Source: Alcaligenes faecalis (GTDB taxonomy: Bacteria; Pseudomonadota; Gammaproteobacteria; Burkholderiales; Burkholderiaceae_B). From it: a stretch of 64,000 bases of DNA. The notes under the pieces were generated by a model. It was not told where the DNA came from, did no database searches, and worked only from the letters and a program-made list of their open reading frames with translations. The stretch covers positions 2,542,001 to 2,606,000 of the forward strand of contig NZ_CP031012.1 in NCBI RefSeq assembly GCF_009497775.1, written 5' to 3'. Positions within the stretch are counted from its first letter, which is position 1. Each line of letters starts with the position of its first letter. The position numbers and the translations under genes were made by a program. Of this stretch, positions 34,768 through 44,508 are shown in pieces.

Positions 34768-37524
34768 ATGAGCCAGTCCATTATATTGAAGCCCGTGATG
34801 CAATGGTCCGGCCCCTTGCGTCGAAAAGTAAACGCTCAGCCACAATTTGGAACGTGGTTGGAAGAGCAAGCCCAGCACCCTGTCACCCCCGCACTGATTA
34901 CGCAATGGTATAGGACTTTGCTGCCCGAACCCGAGAATGATCGTCTGGCACAAGTGCGCCAGGCCTTGCGCCAACTGCGTGAGCGGGTCTTTCTGGTGCT
35001 GATGATCCGCGACATCAATGGCCTGGCGCCGCTGGACGAAGTCATGCAGGCCATGAGCAGCCTGGCTGATCTGGCCGTGGCACAAGCCTATGAAACCGTG
35101 GCGCAGCAACTGGCGGAAATCCACGGTATTCCTAAAAACTCGGAAACTGGCCTGCCCCAGGAGATGATTATTTTGGGTATGGGCAAGCTGGGCGGGGGGG
35201 AATTAAACGTTTCTTCCGACATTGACCTGATCATGCTCTACGACGAGGACGGCGAAACCGATGGTCGCCGCCCCCTGAGCTATCACGAGTTTTACGGCAA
35301 AGTTACCCAGCGCATGATGCCCGTGCTGTCCGATACGGACGCCTTCGGCCAGGTGTTTCGCACCGACTTGCGCCTGCGCCCGGACGGCGATTCCGGGCCA
35401 CTGGCCTGGAGCATGCAGGCTCTGGAAAACTATCTGGTCAACCAAGGCCGGGAATGGGAGCGCTATGCCTGGATCAAGGCTCGTCCCATCAAGGCCCAGG
35501 CCTTTGAAGGCAGCCGCAGCGCTGGAGATGTGCATCACTTCGAAGCGCTGCGTACCCCTTTTGTGTACCGCAAGTATTTTGACTTTGATGCCCTGTCTGC
35601 CCTGCGCGGCCTGCGCGAACGCATCCGTCAGGACTGGACACGTCGTGCCCTGAACCGCAATGGCGTGGAGACCTGGCACAACATCAAGCTGGGGGACGGC
35701 GGAATTCGAGAAATTGAGTTTGTGGTTCAGCTCAACCAGCTGATTCGCGGTGGACGACAGCCTTCCCTGCAAACACCCAGCCTGCACAAGGCCCTGCGCG
35801 GTCAATGCGCAGCCGGTCTGCTGGACCAGGAGGTCTGCGACAAGCTGCTGGCCGCCTATACCTTCTTGCGGCGTGTCGAACACCGCCTGCAGTACCGTGA
35901 GGACGAGCAAACCCATTTGCTGCCCCAGGACGAAGAACTGCGCACCGAGCTGGCGGCCACGTTGGGCCTGAGCCTGGCCGATTTCGACGACCAGCTAGGC
36001 CAGCACAGAAAGTTTGTGTCGCACACCTTCCGCAACGCCTTCCGTCTGGCCGGTATGGGCGAAGAAGCCAGTGCCGAGCCTCCTGCAGCGGCAGCCCCCG
36101 CCCCCGAAGTCAACAGCGCCGAGCAAGATCAGGCTTTGCAGGAGCGCATCGAACAATTGCGTCAGGCCCTGCTGAACAGCCATCGCCTGCGCAGCCTGCC
36201 CAATGCCAGCCTGGATCGCGTCCAGCGCTTGATCCCCTTGGCCGAGGACTACGCCTATCGTTCCGAAAACCCGGAAATGACGGCGACCCGGCTCTTCAAC
36301 CTGATCGAGCTGATTGCCCAGCGCAGTGCCTATCTGGCTTTGCTGGCTGAATACCCCGATACCCTGGCCCGTGTTGCCCGTATTGTCTCGGCCAGCCCTT
36401 GGGCCGCGCAGTATCTGGCTCAATACCCGCTCCTGCTGGACAGCCTGATCGAATGGCATTCGCTGATGGAGATTCCGGACTTTGCCGCCCTGTCCGAGCA
36501 AATGTGCCGCGATCTGGACGCGTGCCGCCTGCCCGATGGCCAGGCCGATGTCGAACAGCAAATGAACATGATGCGCGACTGGCAGCACCAGATCACCTTC
36601 CAATTGCTGGCTCAGGATCTGGAAGGCGTGTTGACGGTAGAGGCTCTGGCCGACCAGCTCTCGGCCCTGGCCGACATGATGCTGGCCGAAACGCTGGAGC
36701 GCACCTGGCCTCTGACGCGCCCCCGCAGTCTGGGCCCCGAACACGACACTCCGCCCCGCTTTGCCGTCATTGCCTACGGCAAGCTGGGCGGCAAGGAAAT
36801 TGGCTACGCTTCGGACCTGGATCTGGTATTTCTGTACGACGATCCCAGCCAGGACAATGTGGAGCGCTACATCAAACTGGCTCGCCGCATGACCAGTTGG
36901 TTATCAGCCATGACCTCCTCTGGCCGCCTCTACGATATTGACCTGCGTTTGCGCCCGGATGGTGATGCGGGTTTGCTGGCTGTCAGCGTGGATGCTTTCG
37001 AGCAGTATCAAACCCGCAGCGCCTGGTCCTGGGAGCATCAAGCCATTACCCGCGCCCGTTTTGTGACCGGGGATGCCCAGATCAAGGAACGTTTCGATGA
37101 AATCCGCCGCTCCATCCTGTTGATGGAGCGTGACCGTCGCAAACTGCGCGCTGACATTCTGGACATGCGTGACAAGATCAGCGCCGGACACCCCAACCGC
37201 AGCGAACTGTTTGACTTGAAACACGACCGTGGCGGCATGGTGGACGTGGAGTTCATCACCCAGTATCTGGTGCTGTGCCATAGTCGTGAGCATCCCAAAC
37301 TGCTGGAAAACCTGGGCAATATCGCCTTGCTGGGCATTGCCGCACAGGCGGGCCTGATTGCGGTAGACCATGCCCAGGAAGTGGCCGACGCCTACCGTGC
37401 CCTGCGCCGTCGTCAGCACGCTTTGCGTCTGGAAGGGGCAGAAAAAGCCCGTGTGCCGCAAACCGAGCTGACTCAGGAACGGCAGGCCGTTACGCGTCTA
37501 TGGGACGAGGTCCTGGGGTACTAA
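34768..37524 (+). CDS. glnE: Glutamine synthetase adenylyltransferase/deadenylylase
   Basis: Adds or removes AMP on glutamine synthetase according to nitrogen supply, under PII control. The 918 residues contain two nucleotidyltransferase domains. The first has [19 protein letters not shown] near 132-150. The second has [19 protein letters not shown] in the C-terminal half. Each is followed by a helical domain, with [15 protein letters not shown] and [15 protein letters not shown] repeating the metal-site pattern. Between the domains an Ala/Pro/Glu-rich linker ([16 protein letters not shown]) is visible. It is slightly shorter than E. coli GlnE (946). Confidence 0.96.
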   Translation: MSQSIILKPVMQWSGPLRRKVNAQPQFGTWLEEQAQHPVTPALITQWYRTLLPEPENDRLAQVRQALRQLRERVFLVLMIRDINGLAPLDEVMQAMSSLADLAVAQAYETVAQQLAEIHGIPKNSETGLPQEMIILGMGKLGGGELNVSSDIDLIMLYDEDGETDGRRPLSYHEFYGKVTQRMMPVLSDTDAFGQVFRTDLRLRPDGDSGPLAWSMQALENYLVNQGREWERYAWIKARPIKAQAFEGSRSAGDVHHFEALRTPFVYRKYFDFDALSALRGLRERIRQDWTRRALNRNGVETWHNIKLGDGGIREIEFVVQLNQLIRGGRQPSLQTPSLHKALRGQCAAGLLDQEVCDKLLAAYTFLRRVEHRLQYREDEQTHLLPQDEELRTELAATLGLSLADFDDQLGQHRKFVSHTFRNAFRLAGMGEEASAEPPAAAAPAPEVNSAEQDQALQERIEQLRQALLNSHRLRSLPNASLDRVQRLIPLAEDYAYRSENPEMTATRLFNLIELIAQRSAYLALLAEYPDTLARVARIVSASPWAAQYLAQYPLLLDSLIEWHSLMEIPDFAALSEQMCRDLDACRLPDGQADVEQQMNMMRDWQHQITFQLLAQDLEGVLTVEALADQLSALADMMLAETLERTWPLTRPRSLGPEHDTPPRFAVIAYGKLGGKEIGYASDLDLVFLYDDPSQDNVERYIKLARRMTSWLSAMTSSGRLYDIDLRLRPDGDAGLLAVSVDAFEQYQTRSAWSWEHQAITRARFVTGDAQIKERFDEIRRSILLMERDRRKLRADILDMRDKISAGHPNRSELFDLKHDRGGMVDVEFITQYLVLCHSREHPKLLENLGNIALLGIAAQAGLIAVDHAQEVADAYRALRRRQHALRLEGAEKARVPQTELTQERQAVTRLWDEVLGY

Positions 37525-37537
37525 GGCAACAGATTGA

Positions 37538-37567
37538 TTTCACTAAACTTTGCCAAGAATCTACAAT
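37538..37567 (+). promoter_or_regulatory. Promoter candidate for queH
   Basis: TTTCAC (37538-37543) and TACAAT (37562-37567) with an 18-base spacer resemble sigma-70 elements in the gap between glnE and queH. A 6-bp inverted repeat (GTCGCA/TGCGAC, 37569-37591) follows directly in the presumed 5' leader. Confidence 0.4.
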
Positions 37568-37626
37568 AGTCGCATTGATTTATTGTGCGACCGACTCGGG
37601 ACGCCTTTTTTCTCGGATTCAGATTC

Positions 37627-38325
37627 ATGTCCACTCAGCTCAATCGTCCAGTTTTAACCATGCCGGAGAAGCGCGAGAAATTGCTGCTGCACTCCTGCTG
37701 CGCCCCCTGTTCGGGCGAGGTGATGGAGGCCTTGCACGCCTCGGGGATTGAATACACCGTTTTCTTCTACAACCCCAATATCCACCCGGCCCGCGAGTAC
37801 GAACTGCGCAAGCAGGAAAACATTCGCTTTGCCGAAGAACACGGCATCGAGTTCATTGACGCCGATTACGACGTGGATAACTGGTTTGAACGTGTACGCG
37901 GCCTGGAACATGCCCCCGAGCGTGGCGAGCGCTGCACCGTCTGCTTTGATATGCGCTTTGAGCGCACGGCCCTCTACGCCCATGAAAATGGCTACGACAT
38001 CATCTCGAGCGTGCTGGGTATTTCGCGCTGGAAAGACATGAACCAGATCAACGACTGTGGCGAACGCGCTGCAGCCCGTTATCCGGAGATGAAGTACTGG
38101 ACCTACAACTGGCGCAAAGGTGGCGGCTCGCAACGCATGCTGGAAATCAGCAAACGCGAGAACTTCTATCAGCAGGAATACTGCGGTTGCGTGTACTCGC
38201 TGCGCGACACCAACCGTCACCGCCGCTCGCAAGGCCGCCCTCGTGTCGAGATCGGTGTGAAGTTCTACGGCAAGGATGAACTGGACCTGACTCCGCCTCC
38301 GGCACCGGTTCAAGAGAATGCCTAA
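37627..38325 (+). CDS. queH: Epoxyqueuosine reductase QueH
   Basis: Reduces epoxyqueuosine to queuosine in tRNA, the last step of the pathway, replacing the cobalamin enzyme QueG. The 232-residue protein has the QueH cysteine motifs [15 protein letters not shown] near residues 19-33 and [15 protein letters not shown], with further cysteines in [13 protein letters not shown]. The domain starts after about 15 variable residues. The ATG at 37627 is preferred; an ATG at 37660 (MPEKREK) is also possible, and neither has a strong ribosome site. QueF, acting earlier in the same pathway, is at 51.3 kb. Confidence 0.93.
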   Translation: MSTQLNRPVLTMPEKREKLLLHSCCAPCSGEVMEALHASGIEYTVFFYNPNIHPAREYELRKQENIRFAEEHGIEFIDADYDVDNWFERVRGLEHAPERGERCTVCFDMRFERTALYAHENGYDIISSVLGISRWKDMNQINDCGERAAARYPEMKYWTYNWRKGGGSQRMLEISKRENFYQQEYCGCVYSLRDTNRHRRSQGRPRVEIGVKFYGKDELDLTPPPAPVQENA

Positions 38326-38485
38326 GCAAGACCTGTACGGTCTTTACGGACTCAGTACACCTGGCCAAGACAGCCTCCGCCTGCCAGATGTCCCTTATAC
38401 GAACATGACACCGATGAGCCACACCAAGATTCTGGATAGCTTTGTCTTTGCCAAAACCCAAGTGGGTGACACAGATCAGAGGTAA
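38318..38485 (+). CDS. Hypothetical 55-residue ORF overlapping the queH stop (doubtful)
   Basis: An ATG overlapping the queH stop (AATGCCTAA) opens a 55-codon frame, [12 protein letters not shown] onward, ending at a TAA 36 bases before the terminator at 38.52 kb. The overlap and position would suit a coupled gene. However, no family, membrane segment or motif is recognised, and there is no ribosome site of its own. Within the 317-base gap between queH and clpB nothing else but the terminator is seen. Confidence 0.2.
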   Translation: MPKQDLYGLYGLSTPGQDSLRLPDVPYTNMTPMSHTKILDSFVFAKTQVGDTDQR

Positions 38486-38521
38486 AGCAACCCAGGCTTG
38501 AAACACTCCGTAGAGCCAAAG

Positions 38522-38554
38522 AAAAAGCGCCCTGGTTTCCCAAGGCGCTTTTTT
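38522..38554. terminator. Bidirectional intrinsic terminator between queH and clpB
   Basis: AAAAAGCGCC pairs with GGCGCTTTTT around a loop with further weak pairing, flanked by A and T runs on both sides. It serves queH on the plus strand and clpB on the minus strand. Confidence 0.92.
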
Positions 38555-38642
38555 ACTGCTGTTTCAACTACGATTTACTGCATGTGCTGGTCATCTCTAC
38601 TGCTCAACGCTCACCAGCACAACAGTAATTAGCGTCTGCTGA

Positions 38643-41234
38643 TTACTGGATACTGCGGCTGAACGTAAATTCGCCGTCCTTCCAGTCCACAGGCACCACA
38701 TCTTTAGGACCAAAGCGGCCTTCCAGAATCAGGCGAGCCACCGGGTTTTCAATGTGCTGCTGGATGGCACGTTTCAAAGGACGTGCACCGAACACAGGGT
38801 CAAACCCGGCCTTGGCCAACTGCGCCAAAGCAGCCTCGCTGACTTCCAGATGCATGTCACGCTGAGCCAGACGCTGATCCAGACGTTCAAGCTGGATACG
38901 AGCAATGGACTCGATGTGTTCTGCTTCCAGACCGTGGAACACCACCACTTCATCAATACGGTTCAGGAACTCGGGGCGGAAATGCTGTTTCACCTCTTCC
39001 CACACCACTTCCTTGATCACATCGTAAGGCTCACCTGACAAACGCTGGATATGCTGCGAACCCAGGTTGGAGGTCATGATGATTACCGTATTACGGAAGT
39101 CCACTGTACGACCTTGACCGTCAGTCAAACGACCGTCGTCCAGCACCTGCAAGAGCACGTTAAAGACGTCGGGGTGCGCTTTCTCTACCTCGTCCAGCAG
39201 AATCACCGAATAAGGTTTGCGACGCACGGCCTCGGTCAGGTAACCGCCCTCTTCGTAGCCCACGTAGCCGGGAGGCGCCCCGATCAAACGAGCCACCGAG
39301 TGTTTCTCCATGAATTCGCTCATGTCGATACGAATCATGTGATCCTCGGAATCAAAGAGGAAGTTGGCCAATGCCTTGGTCAGCTCGGTCTTACCCACAC
39401 CAGTTGGCCCCAGGAACAGGAAGGAACCATAAGGGCGGGACGGATCAGACAGACCCGCACGCGAGCGACGGATAGCATCCGACACCAGACGTACTGCCTC
39501 ACCTTGGCCGACCACACGCTTGTGCAGGTAGTCTTCCATCTGCAAGAGCTTTTCACGCTCGCCCTGCATCATCTTGGACACAGGAATACCGGTTGCACGC
39601 GAAACCACTTCCGCGATTTCCTCGGCACCGACCTGCGTACGCAGCAAGCGAGGTTTGTCCTGATCCGCCTTGTCCATATTGGCTTCGGCCGCTTTCAGAC
39701 GCTCTTCCAGCTCGGGCAGCTTGCCGTATTGCAGCTCGGCCAACTTGTCGAACTGACCCTTGCGTTGCAACTCGGCCATTTCGGCACGGACTTTCTCGAT
39801 TTCCTCTTTAACGACTTGCGAGCCCTGGACGGCCGCTTTTTCGGCTTTCCAGATCTCTTCGTAGTCGTTGTACTCGCGCTGCAGCTTTTCCATCTCGTCA
39901 TTGATGGCCTGCAAACGACGCTGAGAGGCCTCGTCCGTATCCTTGATGACGGCTTCACGCTCGATCTTCAACTGAATGATGCGGCGATCCAGCTTGTCCA
40001 TGACCTCGGGCTTGGAGTCGATCTCCATACGGATACGGGCAGCGGCCTCGTCGATCAGGTCAATGGCCTTATCGGGCAGGAAGCGGTCCGTAATGTAACG
40101 CTGCGACAGCTCGGCCGCGGCCACAATGGCAGGGTCGGTAATCGCAACACCGTGGTGCAGCTCGTAGCGCTCCTGCAAACCGCGCAGAATCGCAATCGTG
40201 GACTCCATGTCAGGTTCGTTCACCAGCACCTTCTGGAAACGGCGCTCCAGAGCGGCATCCTTCTCGATGTATTGGCGGTACTCGTTCAGCGTAGTCGCAC
40301 CAATACAGTGCAGCTCGCCACGCGACAAGGCGGGTTTGAGCATATTGCCGGCATCCATGGCACCTTCGGCCTTGCCAGCGCCCACCATGGTGTGCAGCTC
40401 GTCAATGAAGACAATGGTTTTGCCATCGTCCTTGGACAGCTCTTTCAAGACAGCTTTCAGACGTTCTTCAAATTCGCCACGGTACTTGGCACCGGCCAGC
40501 AGAGCGGCCAGATCCAGTACCAGAACGCGCTTGCCCTTCAGGGTTTCGGGCACTTCGTTGTTCACGATACGCTGCGCCAGACCCTCCACAATGGCGGTCT
40601 TACCCACCCCAGGCTCACCAATCAACACGGGGTTGTTCTTGGTACGACGCTGCAGAATCTGGATCGTGCGGCGAATTTCGTCGTCACGGCCAATCACCGG
40701 GTCCAGCTTGCCCAAACGGGCGCGCTCGGTCAGGTCTGTGGTGTATTTGTCCAGCGCCTCACGGTTGCTATCACCTTCAGCGTCATTCACATTGGCACCA
40801 CCGCGTACGGCTTCAATGGCGGCTTCCAGCGCACGACGCTGCAAACCGGCATCACGCAGAGCACGACCAGTTTCACCCTTGTCATCGGCCAGGGCCAGCA
40901 GGAACAATTCGCTGGCGATATAGGTGTCACCGCGCTGAGCGGCTTCCTTGTCGGTTTTGGCCAAAGCCGCTTGCAGGGCCGAACTAAGCTGCTGCTGACC
41001 TTCCGCCCCTTGTACCTTGGGCAGATTGGAGATCAGGCGGTTAAGCTCGTTTTCCAGACGGGGAATGGCAACGCCCGCACGGGCCAGCAAGCTGCCGGTG
41101 CCAGAATCAGCATCAGCCAGCAAGGCGACCAGTACGTGGGCGGGTTCCAGATAGGGGTTGTCTTCGCGAACAGCCAGGCTTTGCGCATCCGCTAAAGCCT
41201 GTTGAAACTTCGTTGTCAATTTATCGATTCGCAT
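38643..41234 (-). CDS. clpB: ATP-dependent disaggregase ClpB
   Basis: A hexameric chaperone that works with DnaK to extract proteins from aggregates. The 863 residues show the N domain (1-150, [18 protein letters not shown]), the first AAA+ domain (Walker [26 protein letters not shown]), the coiled-coil middle domain (about 410-530), and the second AAA+ domain ([45 protein letters not shown]). The length is that of E. coli ClpB (857). A heat-shock-type promoter candidate lies upstream. Confidence 0.98.
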   Translation of the reverse strand: MRIDKLTTKFQQALADAQSLAVREDNPYLEPAHVLVALLADADSGTGSLLARAGVAIPRLENELNRLISNLPKVQGAEGQQQLSSALQAALAKTDKEAAQRGDTYIASELFLLALADDKGETGRALRDAGLQRRALEAAIEAVRGGANVNDAEGDSNREALDKYTTDLTERARLGKLDPVIGRDDEIRRTIQILQRRTKNNPVLIGEPGVGKTAIVEGLAQRIVNNEVPETLKGKRVLVLDLAALLAGAKYRGEFEERLKAVLKELSKDDGKTIVFIDELHTMVGAGKAEGAMDAGNMLKPALSRGELHCIGATTLNEYRQYIEKDAALERRFQKVLVNEPDMESTIAILRGLQERYELHHGVAITDPAIVAAAELSQRYITDRFLPDKAIDLIDEAAARIRMEIDSKPEVMDKLDRRIIQLKIEREAVIKDTDEASQRRLQAINDEMEKLQREYNDYEEIWKAEKAAVQGSQVVKEEIEKVRAEMAELQRKGQFDKLAELQYGKLPELEERLKAAEANMDKADQDKPRLLRTQVGAEEIAEVVSRATGIPVSKMMQGEREKLLQMEDYLHKRVVGQGEAVRLVSDAIRRSRAGLSDPSRPYGSFLFLGPTGVGKTELTKALANFLFDSEDHMIRIDMSEFMEKHSVARLIGAPPGYVGYEEGGYLTEAVRRKPYSVILLDEVEKAHPDVFNVLLQVLDDGRLTDGQGRTVDFRNTVIIMTSNLGSQHIQRLSGEPYDVIKEVVWEEVKQHFRPEFLNRIDEVVVFHGLEAEHIESIARIQLERLDQRLAQRDMHLEVSEAALAQLAKAGFDPVFGARPLKRAIQQHIENPVARLILEGRFGPKDVVPVDWKDGEFTFSRSIQ

Positions 41235-41331
41235 AGAATTTTCACTTCAGAAAATATGCGATCAGCTAAAGCAAACAGTTACCAAATACTGCTCGCCCAG
41301 ATCTCGCAACAAATAACAGGATGAATTGAAG

Positions 41332-41357
41332 ATAAGGACAAAAACCAAGTATTCAAG
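41332..41357 (-). promoter_or_regulatory. Heat-shock (sigma-32-like) promoter candidate for clpB
   Basis: On the minus strand CTTGAA (41352-41357) and CCTTAT (41332-41337), 14 bases apart, resemble sigma-32 -35 and -10 elements. The -35 is good and the -10 imperfect. clpB is a classical member of that regulon. The rest of the 324-base gap holds a GC hairpin (CCCGCG/CGCGGG, 41432-41446) and the FNR box of fnr. Confidence 0.4.
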
Positions 41358-41510
41358 TGTTTAGATCGCTTTTAAACAACAACATGGCAGGGGTAGTTAC
41401 AGTGCGCTGTACCCGGCATGGGGAGCCACTTCCCGCGTGGCGCGGGCCTTAAGAACTAAACATATTAAGGATTAGCGGGAATACCAACCAATAAAAAGCT
41501 ACAATTACAC

Positions 41511-41524
41511 TTGATTTGACTCAA
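41511..41524 (+). promoter_or_regulatory. FNR box upstream of fnr
   Basis: TTGATTTGACTCAA matches the FNR consensus TTGAT-N4-ATCAA with one mismatch. Its centre (41517.5) is 41.5 bases before the A of the fnr ATG. A CATTAT at 41548-41553 can serve as -10. This is class II activator geometry if transcription starts at the ATG. Confidence 0.8.
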
Positions 41525-41558
41525 AGATTTAGCGTTTCGCCATCTGACATTATTCCTT

Positions 41559-42287
41559 ATGCAAAAACGTATCTCGGTTACCGCTGACTCCATACGCTGC
41601 TCCAGCTGTATGCTCAATGAGGTGTGTCTACCTCTTGGGATGCCTAAGCATGAAATGGAGCGGTTGGACGAATTAGTCAAGGAGCGCATCCGCATCCCCA
41701 AGGGCGGCGTGCTGTTTCGACTGGCCGACTCAGTCGAGGGAATCTATGGTCTGCGCTCTGGTTCGATCAAGATGCAGCTGGAAGATTCCACCGGCCACAT
41801 CCAGATTACGGGCTTTTTATTACCAGGAGAAATCCTGGGCATGGATAGCCTGGTTGAAAATCGCCATGTCTCCCATGCCATCGCCCTGGAAGACAGCGAA
41901 GTCTGTGTGATCCGCCTCGATGATCTGGACCGCCTGTCGGCCCAGTTGCCTATCTTGCAGCAACAGTTCCGTCGCCTGATGAGCAAGGAAATCAACCGTG
42001 CGCATCAACTGATGATGACCCTGGCCGGACTGCGTTCCGAACAGCGCCTGGCTGCCTTCTTGCTGAACCTGTCCCAGCGCCTGTCGCTGCTTGGCTACTC
42101 CCCTTACGAATTCATTCTACGCATGAGCCGCGAAGAAATCGGCAACTTCCTGGGCCTGACGCTGGAAACCGTCAGCCGCCTGTTCTCGCGTTTTGCGCGC
42201 GAAGGTCTGCTGAAAATCTCCCAGCGCGAAGTCCACTTGCTGGACCTGGCCGCCCTGCGCACGCTGGCAGGCACGGAGTGCGACTAA
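41559..42287 (+). CDS. fnr: Oxygen-responsive regulator Fnr (CRP/FNR family, 4Fe-4S)
   Basis: Senses oxygen through a labile 4Fe-4S cluster and controls anaerobic genes, here most directly the cco genes next to it. The 242-residue protein has the N-terminal CSSCMLNEVC cluster (Cys14 is a further candidate; Cys17 and Cys23 follow) and a fourth Cys in DSEVCVIR. A cyclic-nucleotide-type beta barrel, a dimerisation helix, and the HTH with EIGNFLGLTLETVSRLFSRF complete it. The recognition-helix pattern E..SR is that of FNR, so it should bind TTGAT sites. No Shine-Dalgarno sequence precedes the ATG; see the finding on leaderless transcripts. Ends at a terminator shared with the convergent cco operon. 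Confidence 0.95.
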   Translation: MQKRISVTADSIRCSSCMLNEVCLPLGMPKHEMERLDELVKERIRIPKGGVLFRLADSVEGIYGLRSGSIKMQLEDSTGHIQITGFLLPGEILGMDSLVENRHVSHAIALEDSEVCVIRLDDLDRLSAQLPILQQQFRRLMSKEINRAHQLMMTLAGLRSEQRLAAFLLNLSQRLSLLGYSPYEFILRMSREEIGNFLGLTLETVSRLFSRFAREGLLKISQREVHLLDLAALRTLAGTECD

Positions 42288-42374
42288 ATCACCTGGCTGT
42301 TGCCTAGGGCTCAGGCAGGCCGCCGAACGTCTCTACGGCCTGCTGTATCGCTCCCCAGCGCCAGACGCGCACAA

Positions 42375-42407
42375 AAAAAAGCACATGCAATTTGCATGTG
42401 CTTTTTT
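42375..42407. terminator. Bidirectional intrinsic terminator between fnr and the cco operon
   Basis: GCACATGCAA pairs perfectly with TTGCATGTGC around a single T, flanked by eight As and six Ts. It can stop both fnr and the convergent cco transcripts. Confidence 0.97.
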
Positions 42408-42428
42408 ATCTCCTGGCGCTTGTCCGAA

Positions 42429-42683
42429 TCAGTCCAGACTGTCTGCCGGTTCAGCCAGTACCGCTGGCGAACCAGAGGACATATACAGGCTAAGCGTACA
42501 AGCCACCGAAGCGGCCACCCAGAACAGAAAAAACGCCACCGTATAAAAGGTCAGTCGATCTACTTGCATATGTCCAAGTACAACGATGTCCAACGGGTCC
42601 ACCAACGCAAACACAATTGCACTCAGTACCCCAGCGACCAGGAATGAAGGCCACAGTATCCACATCAACGATCGGATGGTCAT
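42429..42683 (-). CDS. Small membrane protein at the end of the cco operon
   Basis: An 84-residue protein with two membrane helices (about 5-30, LMWILWPSFLVAGVLSAIVFALV, and 42-68, TFYTVAFFLFWVAASVACTLSLYM) and a short acidic tail. The ATG at 42681-42683 has AAGGGGG upstream; a start 60 bases earlier has none. It follows the short ccoH by 66 bases in the same direction. I do not recognise the family with certainty. Its position suggests a role in cbb3 oxidase assembly or as an accessory subunit, but nothing in the sequence proves it. Confidence 0.7.
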   Translation of the reverse strand: MTIRSLMWILWPSFLVAGVLSAIVFALVDPLDIVVLGHMQVDRLTFYTVAFFLFWVAASVACTLSLYMSSGSPAVLAEPADSLD

Positions 42684-42749
42684 TCGTACCCCCTTCTTGA
42701 ACGGAAACATACTTCTCTCAACCCTAGCGTAACGGTGAATCAACTGCTC

Positions 42750-42953
42750 TTAGCGCTGCTCGCGGGCAGGCTCTGTCTTGGTGACAACCAGACCTTGCTT
42801 GACGCCGCCGTCCGAAACTCCCTGGTTACTGAAGTTCTGAAAGGCCAACACAATAGTAATGACGCAGCCCACGATAGCCAGAGCCGGTCCGGCCATCAGC
42901 AACCAGGGCCACGGTTCACGCCACCAGGGTCCACTGTCCTTTGATTCGTCCAT
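42750..42953 (-). CDS. ccoH: Short CcoH/FixH-like membrane protein
   Basis: A 67-residue protein with one membrane helix. WWREPWPWLLMAGPALAIV and a following short segment (KQGLVVTKTEP) match the N-terminal part of FixH/CcoH cbb3-assembly proteins, which usually have a periplasmic domain of about 100 residues after it. That domain is absent here. The gene starts 18 bases after ccoG, as ccoH does in other operons, with AAAGAG as ribosome site. The short form may keep only the membrane function, or the name may apply loosely. Confidence 0.7.
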   Translation of the reverse strand: MDESKDSGPWWREPWPWLLMAGPALAIVGCVITIVLAFQNFSNQGVSDGGVKQGLVVTKTEPAREQR

Positions 42954-42971
42954 GTTTTGCTCTTTATAAAG

Positions 42972-44471
42972 TTACTGAGGAATATAAAAACTACTGCGTT
43001 CGTTCACGTAGGTCTTGCGGCCCCCTTCATGCTCGCCTACTGCCTGGATGGAAATACCATACAGGCCTGGCTTGGCACTACTAATTGGGACTTGCACCAC
43101 GACCGGCAACAATCTATTGCCAGCAGGTGCCACATGAATGTGATCCTGGCCGTTCTCGGTCAAATGAATGCGTGCGCCTTCCAGACCAGTGACGGACAAC
43201 TGCAGCTCCATCGCCTCTTCCGAGGTATTGATGACTTGCAGGCGGAACACGTTTTCAATCATGCCGCCGGGCACTTCACGGCCCAACGCGCCACGGTCGC
43301 GGATCACGTCCACACGCATCGGTGTCCGGGTTGCCAAGGTATAGACGAAGGCACCACAAATGACAGCCAGAATCAGGATATAAGACAGCACGCGCGGGCG
43401 CAGCATGCGACGTCGCACCTGCGGCTGCGTCATGCGCTCTTTAATGGCACGTTCCGAGGTGTAGCGGATCAGGCCCTTTTCGTAGCCCATCTTGTCCATG
43501 ACCTGATCACAGACGTCCACACAGGCACCACAGCCAATACACATGTATTGCAGGCCATCACGAATATCAATGCCGGTCGGACAGACTTGAACACAGAGGC
43601 TGCAGTCCACACAATCGCCCATGCCGGCTTCTTTATGGTCAATCTTGCGAGATCGACCGCCTCGGGTTTCACCACGCACGAAGTCGTAGGTAACCACAAA
43701 GGTATCGCTGTCCACCATGGCACTTTGGAAACGCGCGTAGGGGCACATGTACTTACAGACGGCTTCGCGCATGAAACCTGCGTTACCCCAGGTGGCAAAG
43801 GCGTAGAACAAGAGCCAGAACCACTGCCAGGGGCCCAGGGACAAGGCGATCAGTTCACCACCCAGTTCACGGATAGGCGCGAAGTAGCCGATAAAGGTAA
43901 AGCCGGTCCACAAGGCAATCACAATCCACAGGAAGTGCTTGGTTGCCTTGAGACGTAATTTGCGGGCGTTCCAGGCCTGTTCATCCAGGCGGATACGCGC
44001 CAGACGGTCACCTTCCACCTTGCGCTCGACCCACATGAAGATCTCGGTGTAGACCGTCTGCGGACAGGCATAACCACAGAACAAGCGGCCGGCCATGGCG
44101 GTGAAAAGGAATAAGGAGAAGGCAGATATAAGCAGCAGCACCGTCAGGTAGATAACGTCCTGGGGCCACAGAATCATGCCAAAGATGTAGAACTTGCGTT
44201 CCAGCAGGTCAAACAGCACTGCCTGACGGCCGTGCCATTCCAGCCATGGCAGACCATAGAAAATGATCTGCGTGAAATACACCATCCAGATCCGCCAGCG
44301 GGCGAATACGCCCTTGACGGATCGTGGATAGATTTTGCTGCGCACATCGACCAGCGCCTTCTCGACTTGCGGAGAGGTTCCACCCGCTCCCTTGGTGTTA
44401 CGTGGAGGTTGCCACTTGGGCACAGTTCCCTGCGCGGTATCAGCGCTCGGTTGGGAAGAATCACTACTCAT
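42972..44471 (-). CDS. ccoG: Cytochrome c oxidase accessory protein CcoG (FixG)
   Basis: A membrane iron-sulfur protein needed for cbb3 oxidase assembly, proposed to reduce copper. The 499-residue protein has an N-terminal membrane part with GRLFCGYACPQTVYTEIFMW and REAVCKYMCPYARFQ, two 4Fe-4S ferredoxin motifs (CVDCSLCVQVCPTGID, CIGCGACVDVCD), and a C-terminal Ig-like periplasmic domain (about 390-499). It follows ccoP by 37 bases. Confidence 0.95.
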   Translation of the reverse strand: MSSDSSQPSADTAQGTVPKWQPPRNTKGAGGTSPQVEKALVDVRSKIYPRSVKGVFARWRIWMVYFTQIIFYGLPWLEWHGRQAVLFDLLERKFYIFGMILWPQDVIYLTVLLLISAFSLFLFTAMAGRLFCGYACPQTVYTEIFMWVERKVEGDRLARIRLDEQAWNARKLRLKATKHFLWIVIALWTGFTFIGYFAPIRELGGELIALSLGPWQWFWLLFYAFATWGNAGFMREAVCKYMCPYARFQSAMVDSDTFVVTYDFVRGETRGGRSRKIDHKEAGMGDCVDCSLCVQVCPTGIDIRDGLQYMCIGCGACVDVCDQVMDKMGYEKGLIRYTSERAIKERMTQPQVRRRMLRPRVLSYILILAVICGAFVYTLATRTPMRVDVIRDRGALGREVPGGMIENVFRLQVINTSEEAMELQLSVTGLEGARIHLTENGQDHIHVAPAGNRLLPVVVQVPISSAKPGLYGISIQAVGEHEGGRKTYVNERSSFYIPQ

Positions 44472-44508
44472 TGCAAGTCCTGAAGGCGTCAGATCAATTT
44501 AAAACACA

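Noticed and set aside
39051..41195. 714-codon open frame opposite clpB (and similar long ones opposite alaS, yhdP, parC, uvrC and others)
   Set aside because: These mirror the codon structure of the real genes on the other strand; their products are His/Gln/Val-rich with no recognisable family.
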